A stretch of DNA of 64,000 nt from Nostoc sp. NMS9 (GTDB lineage Bacteria; Cyanobacteriota; Cyanobacteriia; Cyanobacteriales; Nostocaceae). The position numbers and the translations under genes were made by a program. Location of the stretch: positions 1 to 64,000 of the forward strand of contig NZ_JABXKL010000009.1 of assembly GCF_017114995.1 (NCBI RefSeq). The letters run 5' to 3'. The notes beneath the pieces were generated by a model that saw nothing but the letters and a program-made list of their open reading frames with translations, was not told the DNA's origin and searched no databases. Below are positions 33,587-42,937 of the stretch, piece by piece. Position 1 is the stretch's first letter, and every line of letters starts with the position of its first letter.

Positions 33587-35305
33587 ATGAAAAAATTTTT
33601 GAGATATCTGGGTCTAGGTTTTCTATCTACGTTCTTGACTGCTACTCCCGGATTGGGGGCTGAACGCATTAGCTTTTATTATCCTCCCTTCGGCGAATTT
33701 TCCTTATCGGTGAACTCGCTGGAAACCTTTGCTAAAGAAGGCAAAATCGATCAAGATTTTTCATTTTATGCTAGTCGTGCGACTCCCGAACAACTTGCTC
33801 AATTGCGGGATCTACTCCAGCAGCGCTTTAATGTCACTCCTACACTAGTATCTCAAGTTACCTACTCACCGATAGGCGAGCAGTTGGTGCAACAATTGGG
33901 AAAATTACTTCTCACTGAGTCTCGAAAAAATGGCTTCTATGCCATACGTGCCTCTTTAATTTTGTCTGCTGCCGATCAACAAGAGGGTTTAACGGTTGTG
34001 AATTTACTGCGGAAATTTCCTAGCGATACTATACGGGTGAATTTCACAGAGGGGTTAAGGATAGTCGATGACTTGTCGCAATTGATTAAAAAAAAGGATG
34101 AAGTTTTTGCCTCTCTTCAAAAAGAAGCGATCGCTCAAGCAGCCACTTCCAAAATTGATTTCTCCCAAAAACCAGATTTGCGATCGCCAGGAAAATTCAC
34201 CTGGCAGAAAAAAAGCCTGGAGTTAAATGACATTTCTCGCTCACGCCGTCTACCTGTGGATATCTATCTGCCGTCAGCAGGTTCACAAAAAGCTGGAGAA
34301 TTACTCTCGCCTCCCTTTCCCCTGATTGTAATTTCTCACGGACTGGCCTCAGATCGCTCTACCTTTGTCTATCTGGCTGAACATCTAGCATCCTATGGTT
34401 TTGCCGTTGCTGTACTAGAACACCCTGGTAGTAATGCCGAACGCTTTCAACAATATTTTGCGGGTTTGGCAGGGCCGCCAGATGCAGCAGAATTTATCAA
34501 CCGACCTTTGGATATCAAATATCTACTCAATGAACTCCAGCGTCTAGATAAATCCGATCCCACCCTCCAAGGAAAACTCAATTTTCAGCAAGTTGGGGCG
34601 ATCGGTCAGTCTTTTGGTGGTTATACTGTTTTGACTTTAGCAGGAGCAAATATTAACTTTAGCCAACTGAGGCAAGATTGCAATCCCGATAATTCATCCT
34701 TTAATTTGTCGCTGTTTTTGCAGTGTCAAGCAAACGATTTACCTCCAAAGAATTACGAACTCAAAGACGATCGCATCAAGGCCATCATTGCAATTAATCC
34801 CATTGACAGCTCAGTTTTGGGTCAGGGGGGAATCAGTCAAATTAAAATTCCCGTCATGCTGGTTGCAGGTAGTCAAGATGTTTTTGCACCACCCGTATTT
34901 GAGCAAATTCGCCCCTTTACCTGGCTTTCTGACTCCAATAAGTACCTAGCTTTGATTGAAAATGCCACCCACTTTTCAGCGATCGCCGAACCTACTCCTC
35001 AAAACGATGTCTTACCTGTGCCACCTGCCTTGCTGGGCCCCCCCGATCGTGCTGCTGTTTATTCCTATCTCAACGCCCTCAGCGTCGCTTTTTTAGAAAC
35101 CCATCTCCTTAACCGCCCTGAATATCGTTCCTATTTGCAGCCTTCTTATGCCACTTTTATCAGCAAAGAGCCGCTTAATCTCAGTATTTTACAGTCGTTG
35201 TCGGTAGCTCAGTTCAATCAAGTTTGGAGTGGGTCAACTCCCCAGTCCAGCAAACCATCAAATCCTCAACCTATTCCTACCCCTTATCAACCTTTGAGGC
35301 AATGA
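33587..35305 (+). CDS. Secreted alpha/beta hydrolase with DUF1400 domain
   Basis: 572-aa protein. Seen: a signal peptide (LRYLGLGFLSTFLTATPGLGA) and an N-terminal DUF1400 domain (residues about 25-150, ERISFYYPPFGEFSLSVNSLETFAKEGKI). A hydrolase domain follows with VISHGLASDRSTF (oxyanion region), the nucleophile motif IGQSFGGYTVL near 340, VAGSQDVFAP for the acidic residue and NATHFS for the catalytic His. Known: cyanobacterial DUF1400 proteins pair with platelet-activating-factor-acetylhydrolase-like catalytic domains; the substrate is unknown, perhaps a lipid ester. The C-terminus is Pro/Ser-rich. Exported to periplasm by inference. Confidence 0.9.
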   Translation: MKKFLRYLGLGFLSTFLTATPGLGAERISFYYPPFGEFSLSVNSLETFAKEGKIDQDFSFYASRATPEQLAQLRDLLQQRFNVTPTLVSQVTYSPIGEQLVQQLGKLLLTESRKNGFYAIRASLILSAADQQEGLTVVNLLRKFPSDTIRVNFTEGLRIVDDLSQLIKKKDEVFASLQKEAIAQAATSKIDFSQKPDLRSPGKFTWQKKSLELNDISRSRRLPVDIYLPSAGSQKAGELLSPPFPLIVISHGLASDRSTFVYLAEHLASYGFAVAVLEHPGSNAERFQQYFAGLAGPPDAAEFINRPLDIKYLLNELQRLDKSDPTLQGKLNFQQVGAIGQSFGGYTVLTLAGANINFSQLRQDCNPDNSSFNLSLFLQCQANDLPPKNYELKDDRIKAIIAINPIDSSVLGQGGISQIKIPVMLVAGSQDVFAPPVFEQIRPFTWLSDSNKYLALIENATHFSAIAEPTPQNDVLPVPPALLGPPDRAAVYSYLNALSVAFLETHLLNRPEYRSYLQPSYATFISKEPLNLSILQSLSVAQFNQVWSGSTPQSSKPSNPQPIPTPYQPLRQ

Positions 35306-36465
35306 AACAGCCCTGTTGCTTTTGCAGGGGGGTTGGAGGGATCAAAAACCTGTGGTGCAACTCTCAAATACTTGTGTCTACACACAAGCGATGCTTTGGG
35401 GGGACGGCTCAGACATTGAGATCAAAAGTGCGATGCCTGCTCTGGGCTAAAGAACGAAACCCAACATTTTGCTTGCTTTCTTGGGTAACGCTTACGCTCA
35501 ACCCAACCTACGAATATTTTTAACCGAGCAGTATTGATATCCATCCTTGCTGCGAGTAAGTCGATTTAACTGTGGGGTAATAATTAATAATTACGTAAAT
35601 GTACGGAGTGCAGTTTTCGGCGGAATCATTAATTAGAAATCATATTGACTTACAGTTCAGATCCCCGACTTCTCTAATAAATCGGGGATCTTATTGTTCG
35701 AGAATGATTGAAGTTTGCTATAGACGAGGCAAGTCTCAAGCATTACTTTGATGAACTCAAAGCTAAACCTAAACAAATTACTATTTATCCTAAAGTTTTG
35801 ACAGATAATTTCAGACAAATATCTAGCCTTTTTTGATTGTTTTCAATAAATAAAAGTCATCAACCTTAATTTTCAATAAAACAGTAAATATACTGTTGCA
35901 ATTATATGAGTTAGTTGAGACTTCTAACTATTGCAACCATCAGCCAAAATGCTATATGTCTTTTTTGTTTCTAAACCATGAATTAGATATCACAATTTCC
36001 TAAAACAGGGCTATTTGTCAGGAAAATGAGATATTTATACTGAGGGATTCATAAAAACTTATTTAATAAAATCTTTTGTATATATATACTTGTCGTTAAG
36101 AAGTATTAAGAAATCCTTATTAAAGAATATTGCAATAGCTTGATTTAATTGCTAACGTGTGTATGAAAGCGATGCTGATGAACGCTCGGATCTAGGAGAA
36201 ATAAAATCTATGAGCTATACCCATTCAGCCAAGTGTGTTAGGCTTTGACGGGTTCAAAACGAGAAATTTCTGCCTCATATAGACAACTATGAGGGATTGC
36301 AGATTAACCAAGAAATATCTTGTTGCTAAAGGCTTAGTTTCAATTTGATTTCAATTGTGATTGATTATTTGTCTTACTTTGTGCCGACAAGCAAGTAGCT
36401 CTTGCTTGTGTGTATCGGCAATTACGAAGAGTTTGGTAAGACTTAAATTTTGGAGAATAGAACTA
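35306..36465. other. 1.16-kb spacer with gene fragment and hairpins
   Basis: No complete gene. A hairpin lies at 35660-35691. At about 35714-35836 a 40-codon open stretch without a start reads FAIDEASLKHYFDELKAKPK and ends at TGA; it looks like the end of some gene, but I cannot name it. The rest, up to the short-chain dehydrogenase, is AT-rich and may hold a long leader. Frames covering 35224-35523 overlap the hydrolase end and are not credible. Confidence 0.45.
35660..35691. terminator. Perfect hairpin (CCCCGACTT repeat type)
   Basis: GATCCCCGA...TCGGGGATC arms around an AT-rich loop, then TTATTG. It is the best of the three related hairpins (with 5024 and 29657) and could terminate transcription or be a dispersed repeat. 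Confidence 0.55.
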
Positions 36466-37287
36466 ATGGAGATTCAAGGTAAAGTTGCCCTAATTACAGG
36501 GGCTTCGCGTGGAATTGGACGAGCGATCGCTCTCGAATTAGCGCAACAAGGCATCAAACGGATGATATTGGTAGCACGCGATCGCCGCAAGTTATTGGAG
36601 GTAGCCAACGAAATCGAAGCTATGGGTACAGAAGCTGCGATCGTGGCCTTAGATTTGACTCAAACAATTGAAGTAAATATCGCTGTTGCCCAACTATGGC
36701 GCAATTACGGACAGATTCACCTGCTGGTTAATTGTGCGGGAGTCGCATACCAAAGCTCATTTTTGCAATCAAAAATGCCCCAAGTTCAAGAAGAACTCTC
36801 TGTGAACTTGTTAGGAATGTACAACCTCACTAGTTTGATTGCTCGACGCATGGCCAGCCAAAGACAAGGGACAATTGTCAATGTATCGAGCCTGATGGGG
36901 AAAGTTGCAGCACCAACGATGGCGACATACTCAGCAACCAAGTTTGCCATCTTAGGATTTACCCAAGCCTTGCGCCAAGAACTAGCCGAACACAATATCC
37001 GCGTCATTGCATTATTGCCTTCCCTGACAGACACAGACATGGTGCGCGACTTAAAATTATTTCGCTGGGTGATCCCCATGACTCCCCAGCAAGTGGCTAA
37101 AGCCCTCGTCACCGGAATGCAAAATGATTCATCAGAAATTTTAGTCGGATGGCAAAGTCATTTAGCCGTGTTGTGTCAACGCCTCGCCCCTTGGTTGTTA
37201 GAGCTAATTTTACGAATAGCGACACCGCCAGCACCAAGCAGACAACGGCTGATTGAAAAACTTATCCCTTCGCGTAGCGTCTCGTAG
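36466..37287 (+). CDS. Short-chain dehydrogenase/reductase
   Basis: 273-aa NAD(P)-dependent oxidoreductase. Seen: the Rossmann motif TGASRGIG near residue 13, an NCAG motif, and the catalytic YSATK near residue 155 preceded by VNVSSLMGKVAA. Substrate unknown. The start at ATG 36466 is chosen because GGAG precedes it and the frame further upstream is not conserved-looking. The last codons (SRSVS) fall in a dispersed palindromic repeat with core CGCGTAGCGTCTCGTAG, so the C-terminus may have been replaced by it. Confidence 0.92.
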   Translation: MEIQGKVALITGASRGIGRAIALELAQQGIKRMILVARDRRKLLEVANEIEAMGTEAAIVALDLTQTIEVNIAVAQLWRNYGQIHLLVNCAGVAYQSSFLQSKMPQVQEELSVNLLGMYNLTSLIARRMASQRQGTIVNVSSLMGKVAAPTMATYSATKFAILGFTQALRQELAEHNIRVIALLPSLTDTDMVRDLKLFRWVIPMTPQQVAKALVTGMQNDSSEILVGWQSHLAVLCQRLAPWLLELILRIATPPAPSRQRLIEKLIPSRSVS

Positions 37288-37318
37288 AGAAGGGGAGACG
37301 CCAAGCGCGATCGCTGAC

Positions 37319-38557
37319 TCAACACTCCTGAACAAACTTGCCCGAAATCTTCAGTCGTTTGGCTTTACCCTTGTGCAACAAAGTAACGCTCACAGTGCCA
37401 AGAAATGCTAATAAGCTGAAAGTAGAAGTAGATTCAGGAACAGACTTGGGATTCTCTATTTTGATAACTTGTCCTTGTCCTGGGCGATCGCCTCGGTTTG
37501 TCACGTAGATAGCATTATCAGCACCAATAGTCAAAGCAGTAGGAGACTCTAATCCATTGCCACTAAGAATAGTTGTGCGAGTTCCATCGCTGGCTATTTT
37601 AATTACAGAACCATCTAGATTACCTTTCCAGAGGGACTGATTAGCGTACTGCAAAGCATATAAATTACCCTCAGTATCAAAATCTAAGTCAGTAAGTTGG
37701 GTAAAGCCATCGGTATAAACTGTTGGTTTATCATCAGCACCAACTCGATAGATTTTTGCTTCACCTTCTGGAAAAGGAAAACCAGTTAATTGACTAATAT
37801 AATAAGCGCCATCTGGGCCTTTGGCGATATTTGTGGGTACTGCTTGGATTTCAAATGGCGATGACGATGCGCCAGAGGGAAAAACTGGATTAGTTAATGT
37901 CTGGCGGGGAATTGTGGCGATCGCCTTTAAATTACTTCCATCAATACCTACGCTGAGTAACTCATTAGCACCAGTATCAACTGCAACAATATTATTTCCA
38001 TCTAAAAGAAGAGAGAAGGGATTGCTAATTAGATCGCCTCGATCGGGATTATTTGCAAGTTCATAATTAGCTAAATCAGCCACACTAGTCCAAGAATTTG
38101 TATTGAAATTAGCAGTGATGATTTTTCCTAAGTCAGTGTTACCTAATGTAGCGCGAAATGTGGGATCAGAAGCATACCCAATTGCAATATAAGGCTTGCC
38201 AGTAGCATCAAATTTGATATCATGAGGCCCAGCAGTATCAGTACCATCTGGTAATGCCAAAGAAGGAAGTCCTGTAAGTATACGCTCTTGTGTACCATTT
38301 CCAATTTTTGTCACTGCACCAGTTGTGCCATAACATAAAGATTGACCTGCGGCACTCGGTGAAGGAACACAAGCTCCACTTCCGCCTGTTCCTGCCTCTG
38401 TGACGTAGAGACTGCCGTCAGGGCCAAAAGTTAGACCCCGTGGACTATTAAGATCGTCGGCAATTACTGAAAATGATGCCGCTTCTGCTGCTTTCATTCC
38501 CGAGAAAGCAGCAATACAAACACTCAAAAATGTAATTCCAAATTGCTTTAGTTTCAT
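37319..38557 (-). CDS. ScyD/ScyE family secreted protein
   Basis: 412-aa protein. Seen: a signal peptide (FGITFLSVCIAAFSGMKAAEA), then NSPRGLTFGPDGSLYVTEAGTGGSGACVPSP, the opening of the ScyD/ScyE family. NHL-like beta-propeller blades follow with repeated GxDGxxYV motifs. The end is a PEP-CTERM-like anchor (VPES, hydrophobic stretch, basic end). Known: ScyD and ScyE belong to the scytonemin sunscreen cluster, but family members also occur elsewhere; no other scy gene is visible here. The start is set by a perfect AGGAGG seven bases before ATG 38557; a longer open frame upstream has no support. Confidence 0.88.
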   Translation of the reverse strand: MKLKQFGITFLSVCIAAFSGMKAAEAASFSVIADDLNSPRGLTFGPDGSLYVTEAGTGGSGACVPSPSAAGQSLCYGTTGAVTKIGNGTQERILTGLPSLALPDGTDTAGPHDIKFDATGKPYIAIGYASDPTFRATLGNTDLGKIITANFNTNSWTSVADLANYELANNPDRGDLISNPFSLLLDGNNIVAVDTGANELLSVGIDGSNLKAIATIPRQTLTNPVFPSGASSSPFEIQAVPTNIAKGPDGAYYISQLTGFPFPEGEAKIYRVGADDKPTVYTDGFTQLTDLDFDTEGNLYALQYANQSLWKGNLDGSVIKIASDGTRTTILSGNGLESPTALTIGADNAIYVTNRGDRPGQGQVIKIENPKSVPESTSTFSLLAFLGTVSVTLLHKGKAKRLKISGKFVQEC

Positions 38558-38993
38558 TAGACTCCTCCTAAAATTAAATTTGCGTAAAGCATACAATAGA
38601 AAATTTTATCTTGATAAATACTAATATTTACTGTGTATACTTTCTGTGGATTTTACAGCTTATTTAAAAGAGGGAAACAGATTCAAACCCAGAAACCCAG
38701 ATGAAATCTGAATTTCTTAATTTCGAGTTGTATCATACCATTTCCAAAAATCTTTGCAACATAATGAATCGGCTGTAGGGGCATACAGATGTACAGCTAT
38801 AGCAACAAAATTAAATAGGATTGCTGTATATTTTCCAACATTTTTTATATAAGTGTGATATCCAAACTGTTGAATTACACAGATATTGTGGGACTACAAG
38901 GCGATCGCAGTTTGCATCAATAGATAAAGTTGTAGATCAGAAATTGCTGTGGGATCGCATAATTAGACATACCTTGTTTCGGAGCAATCAGAA
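38558..38993. other. Divergent promoter region
   Basis: 435 bases between the ScyD/E-like gene and the GH57 gene. AT-rich, with a HIP1-like site at about 38901. A 65-codon frame reaching into the GH57 gene start shows no family pattern and is not called. Confidence 0.4.
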
Positions 38994-40490
38994 ATGCTTT
39001 CCTTCCCTACAACCCTGACTCCTTTGCCCGAAATCATTGATGGCTTGCCGAATATTTCTGGTTGGGAAACAGAGGTTCTCTCTGTGGTTAACCACGAGCA
39101 ATCAGTATTTTTACCAACAACGAATATCCGTTTAGAAGACGTAAATGCTGTGTTTGCGATCGCTTTACACATGCACCAGCCAACTATACCTGCTGGAAAT
39201 GGCGGTACACTCATCAGCAATCTGCAATATATGTTTGAACATCCCAACGAAGGGGATAACCACAACGCAGATCCTTTTGCCCATTGTTACAGCCGCATGG
39301 GTGACTTGATCCCCGAACTTGTAAATCAAGGTTGCAATCCGCGTGTGATGTTGGATTACTCTGGTAATCTTCTGTGGGGACTGCGGCAAATGGGACGCGG
39401 TGATGTTCTCGATAACCTTAAACGGATTACTTGCGATCGCACCTACCAACCTTATGTAGAATGGCTGGGTACAATGTGGGGCCATGCAGTTATTCCTTCC
39501 ACACCCATAGCAGATATTAAATTGCATATCGTTGCATGGCAACATCACTTTGCGGCAATTTTTGGCTGGGAAGCACTAGCGCGAGTGAAAGGATTTTCGC
39601 CCCCAGAAATGCATCTACCAAATCATCCTGATGCTCTCTTTGAATTTGTGAAAGCGCTAAAAGAATGTGGATATCGCTGGTTACTTGTTCAAGAACATTC
39701 TGTAGAAACTCTTACTGGTCAATCTCTCACTAATAAACATTTACCACATCGTCTAATTGCCCGTAATTCTCAAGGCGAAACAATTAGTATCACAGCTTTA
39801 ATTAAAACCCAAGGTTCCGATACTAAATTAGTTGCTCAGATGCAGCCTTATTATGAAGCGAAAACATTATCCAAACAACAAATTGGTAGTGTATTTGTGC
39901 CACCAATAGTTAGCCAAATTGGTGATGGTGAAAATGGCGGCGTGATGATGAATGAATTTCCTAGCGCTTTTAAACAAGCTTGGGGGGATATGGTAAATAA
40001 TGGGGGAGGAAAATCAGGTGTAGTTGGGATGTGTGGTACAGAATATTTAGAATTAATCGAAGCTGCTGGATGCAAACCTGAAGATTATCCAACTTGTCAG
40101 CCAGTGGGACAACATCAGATTTGGGAGCGCATTTCACCAGATAATATTCAACCACAAGCTGTAGAGAATGCCATTCAAGAATTAAAGCAAACAAACTCTA
40201 ATTTTCATCTGGATGGAGCCTCATGGACAAATCATATCAGTTGGGTAAAAGGATATGAAAATGTGTTGTCTCCCATGTATCAATTAAGCAGCTTATTTCA
40301 TCAAAAGATCGATCCCTTACTGCAAACTGACTCAGCAGAACCGATTACTAGACAATCTCAATACCGTAATGTTCTTCTACATAATCTTTTGCTGCAAACT
40401 AGTTGTTTTCGTTATTGGGGACAAGGTGCTTGGACTGATCACGCACGGGAAATTTACCAACGTGGCGAAAATTTATTGCAGATGAATTGA
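38994..40490 (+). CDS. Glycoside hydrolase family 57 protein
   Basis: 498-aa protein. Seen: FAIALHMHQPTIPAG near residue 55, which matches the conserved N-terminal HxHQP motif of GH57, followed by EHPNEGDNHNADPF and LDYSGNLLWGL, and a mid-domain MHLPNHPDALFEFVKALKECGYRWLLVQEHSVE. GH57 enzymes act on alpha-glucans (amylase, branching or 4-alpha-glucanotransferase activities). Cyanobacterial members are often annotated only generically. I cannot decide the activity: the nucleophile and acid positions could not be placed with certainty. Probably in the cytoplasm: no signal peptide is seen. Confidence 0.88.
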   Translation: MLSFPTTLTPLPEIIDGLPNISGWETEVLSVVNHEQSVFLPTTNIRLEDVNAVFAIALHMHQPTIPAGNGGTLISNLQYMFEHPNEGDNHNADPFAHCYSRMGDLIPELVNQGCNPRVMLDYSGNLLWGLRQMGRGDVLDNLKRITCDRTYQPYVEWLGTMWGHAVIPSTPIADIKLHIVAWQHHFAAIFGWEALARVKGFSPPEMHLPNHPDALFEFVKALKECGYRWLLVQEHSVETLTGQSLTNKHLPHRLIARNSQGETISITALIKTQGSDTKLVAQMQPYYEAKTLSKQQIGSVFVPPIVSQIGDGENGGVMMNEFPSAFKQAWGDMVNNGGGKSGVVGMCGTEYLELIEAAGCKPEDYPTCQPVGQHQIWERISPDNIQPQAVENAIQELKQTNSNFHLDGASWTNHISWVKGYENVLSPMYQLSSLFHQKIDPLLQTDSAEPITRQSQYRNVLLHNLLLQTSCFRYWGQGAWTDHAREIYQRGENLLQMN

Positions 40491-40629
40491 ACTGGAGGCT
40501 GAAACGGATATGGATGGTTAGACTTGCATTCTCCCTAAACTTCCTTAAAAATTAGTGAATTCAACCTCCTTACAAAAGGGGGTTGTGTCATTAATACCTT
40601 GCGTATTGATTTCTAAATAGGCAGTATAA

Positions 40630-41214
40630 ATGAAAAATCTTTATGAGATTTTAGAAATGATTAGACCAAGACCAGCAATGTATTTAGGACAGCGTTCCTT
40701 AACTGCGTTAGATGGCTTTATTGGTGGCTATTCTTTTGCTCTGGGGGAAAATGGGATCTTTTATGGAGAAGAGACACCTCCTTTTACACAGTTCAACGAC
40801 TGGGTAGCTCGATATTATAAATGGTACGAATCAACAGCAGGATGGAAAAATATTATTCTCCGAGAAGTTGGAGACGAAGCAAAAGCATGTGATGTATTCT
40901 TTGAACTCCTTGAATTATTTAAGCAACGGTTTCCTGTTGTCAAGCATCGTGTTTTCTTAAATCAAAACCATAAATCTACTGGAGCTATATATCGACGTAT
41001 ATGTATAGATGGGATATACAAAGACTTAGATCCACCTAAAGAAATTAGAATTGTGCAATATACAACCGATTCTGGCTTTTACCGTTTCGATGTATCACAA
41101 GCGGGAGAAATTTCAGAAATTGGCTATTTTGAGACAGAAAAGTTAGCTATGGAAGAAGTTAAGAGAGAGTTTGAAGTTTCTTTAGATGAGTGGGAAACCT
41201 TAAATACTATCTAA
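40630..41214 (+). CDS. Hypothetical protein
   Basis: 194-aa soluble protein of unknown function. Seen: EMIRPRPAMYLGQRSLTALDGFIGGYSF at the N-terminus, a tryptophan-rich centre (FNDWVARYYKWYESTAGWKN) and an acidic, helical C-terminus (EEVKREFEVSLDEWETLN). The RPAMYLG opening is familiar from small proteins scattered among bacteria, some near toxin or immunity genes, but no assignment is safe. Single gene; no partner nearby. Confidence 0.7.
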   Translation: MKNLYEILEMIRPRPAMYLGQRSLTALDGFIGGYSFALGENGIFYGEETPPFTQFNDWVARYYKWYESTAGWKNIILREVGDEAKACDVFFELLELFKQRFPVVKHRVFLNQNHKSTGAIYRRICIDGIYKDLDPPKEIRIVQYTTDSGFYRFDVSQAGEISEIGYFETEKLAMEEVKREFEVSLDEWETLNTI

Positions 41215-41338
41215 GTATCTTAAAGTTATAAAACACTAACTTCAACACGATCTCATGCTGATTTCAGAATCAGTATTTGAGCAATTATTTATTTGAAAAA
41301 ATTGTTAATATATGGGTCATTTTCCTCAATATATCTTC

Positions 41339-42718
41339 TTACACGAGAGGTAACAATATTTCAAATTTTGTACCTATATCAATCTGTGAATGAAAATTCA
41401 ATTTCCCGCCATGTCTGACGGTGATAATTCGATAACTTACCGCTAAACTAGTATTTTTACCATTCTTTGTTTCCAGAGAAAAAGACTCCATAATTTGCTG
41501 TTGTAATTCTTCAGACATTCCAGAGCCATTGTCAGCAATGCGAATTAAAACCCAGCGAGAATCTGGTGCATCTGGGTTGCTTGCTTCTTGTGATATAACT
41601 TCTGTGGTAATCTCAATTCGGGGTTTTTGAACAGTCTTTGTCTCTTCTAAATGTAACTGCTGTCGCACTGCTTCATTGAGTAAAGTATCCACAACTTCAC
41701 TTAAAATATTCATCAAAACCTGGTTTAATTGCCCCATAAAGCAATACACTGGGGGTAATTGACCGTAGTATTTGACGATTTCAATTTCTCCTTGAAGACG
41801 ACTATTAATTAATAAAATGATGCTATCTATACAGGCGTGCAAATCTACTGGCTTGGGAAAAAGTTCATCAATATGACAAAAATTTTGCAAGCTAGTAACG
41901 AGTTTTTTTAATCTTTCCGCACCCGTGCGAATACTAGCAAGCGATCGCGACAGATCTTGCTCTAAAAAATCAAACTCAATCTCTTCTTTAATCTGATTAA
42001 TTGCCTGAGAAACTGATGGTAACTCTTGATCGTAAGCCGCTATGAGTTTGAGTAAATCTTGACTGTAATTTGAAACATAAATGATGTTACCCCAAATAAA
42101 ACCCACTGGGTCTAAAATTTCGTGGGCTACGCCGTCTACCAAACGCCCTAAATTTGCCATTTTATCATTTTGAATCATTTGGGCTTGACTGCGTTCATAT
42201 CGGATCAGATTGTCGATTCCCCGAATTTGCCAAGAAATAATATTCAATTCTTGGACATCTAACAATCTATAAGCACCAGATTCAGTTTGTACGACAATTG
42301 GTTCTGCTAATAATTCTGGCGATCGCTTTAAGCTAAGTTGCATTGTTGTTAAAATCGATGTTGTATCAGTAACAATCAACATCGATGTCCGCACATAGCT
42401 GTAAAGAACAGCTAATGGTTGCTGAACAAATAACTCTTGTCCAAATGGACGAATCAAAAATTCCAGTAGTCGCCGCCGCGAAATCATCCCAATAAACTGT
42501 CCCTGTTCTACCAAAATTACTCCTGGTAGCAAGGGGTATTTTTCCAAAAAACTAGCCACTTCCATACCAGTGTGGCTGATTTCCACCGGGAAGTTATACA
42601 TTGGTAGTTCTTGGAGGGTTGAATCTAAACCAAGATCGCGATCGCTACCCTTAGATAAAAATGGCGGTGAGATTTGGCAACTGAATTCTTCTGGCACTAG
42701 ACACCCTGATTTTTTCAA
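41339..42718 (-). CDS. Sensor histidine kinase with CBS-like N-terminus
   Basis: 459-aa protein without membrane segments. Seen: residues 30-165 have a CBS-like pair (PGVILVEQGQFIGMISRRRLLEFL). A coiled stretch leads to the H-box VDGVAHEILDPVGFIWGN near residue 198, the N-box region LNQVLMNILSEVVDTL and the G1 box IRIADNGSGMSEE. The G2 box is unusual: where kinases have GTGLGL, this reads KNTSLAVSY, lacking the glycines that grip ATP. The catalytic domain may therefore be weak or purely regulatory. No response regulator adjoins. Confidence 0.85.
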   Translation of the reverse strand: MKKSGCLVPEEFSCQISPPFLSKGSDRDLGLDSTLQELPMYNFPVEISHTGMEVASFLEKYPLLPGVILVEQGQFIGMISRRRLLEFLIRPFGQELFVQQPLAVLYSYVRTSMLIVTDTTSILTTMQLSLKRSPELLAEPIVVQTESGAYRLLDVQELNIISWQIRGIDNLIRYERSQAQMIQNDKMANLGRLVDGVAHEILDPVGFIWGNIIYVSNYSQDLLKLIAAYDQELPSVSQAINQIKEEIEFDFLEQDLSRSLASIRTGAERLKKLVTSLQNFCHIDELFPKPVDLHACIDSIILLINSRLQGEIEIVKYYGQLPPVYCFMGQLNQVLMNILSEVVDTLLNEAVRQQLHLEETKTVQKPRIEITTEVISQEASNPDAPDSRWVLIRIADNGSGMSEELQQQIMESFSLETKNGKNTSLAVSYRIITVRHGGKLNFHSQIDIGTKFEILLPLV

Positions 42719-42777
42719 AGACAGGTAAACAATAAGTTAATATTTTACATTCTGCCACCCTCAAAATCCGGTTTTAG

Positions 42778-42903
42778 TTTAGGTATCTAATAAAACTAGT
42801 GGTCTATCAAGCTGAAAATCCTTCTCAGGCGACTGGAAGTAATTGGCGTGCAATTTATAATCTGGGTGGAGAATATTTAGAAAGCGATCGCAAGCTAAAC
42901 TAA
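42778..42903 (+). other. Short unassigned open stretch before Uma2 gene
   Basis: 41 codons with no start codon, reading LVVYQAENPSQATGSNWRAI and ending LESDRKLN before TAA at 42901. It resembles the end of a real protein rather than random sequence, but I know no match. It could be a residue of a gene lost between the kinase and Uma2. Confidence 0.3.
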
Positions 42904-42937
42904 AAATAATCTTTACGAAGCGTGCAAAGGTAGCGTT

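Noticed and set aside
35224..35523. 99-codon frame after the hydrolase
   Set aside because: Overlaps the hydrolase end in another frame, with low-complexity cysteine-rich translation.
36361..36465. 35-residue N-terminal extension of the SDR
   Set aside because: No family similarity, and a ribosome-binding site directly precedes ATG 36466.
38821..39018. 65-codon frame upstream of GH57
   Set aside because: Overlaps the GH57 start, no recognisable motif.
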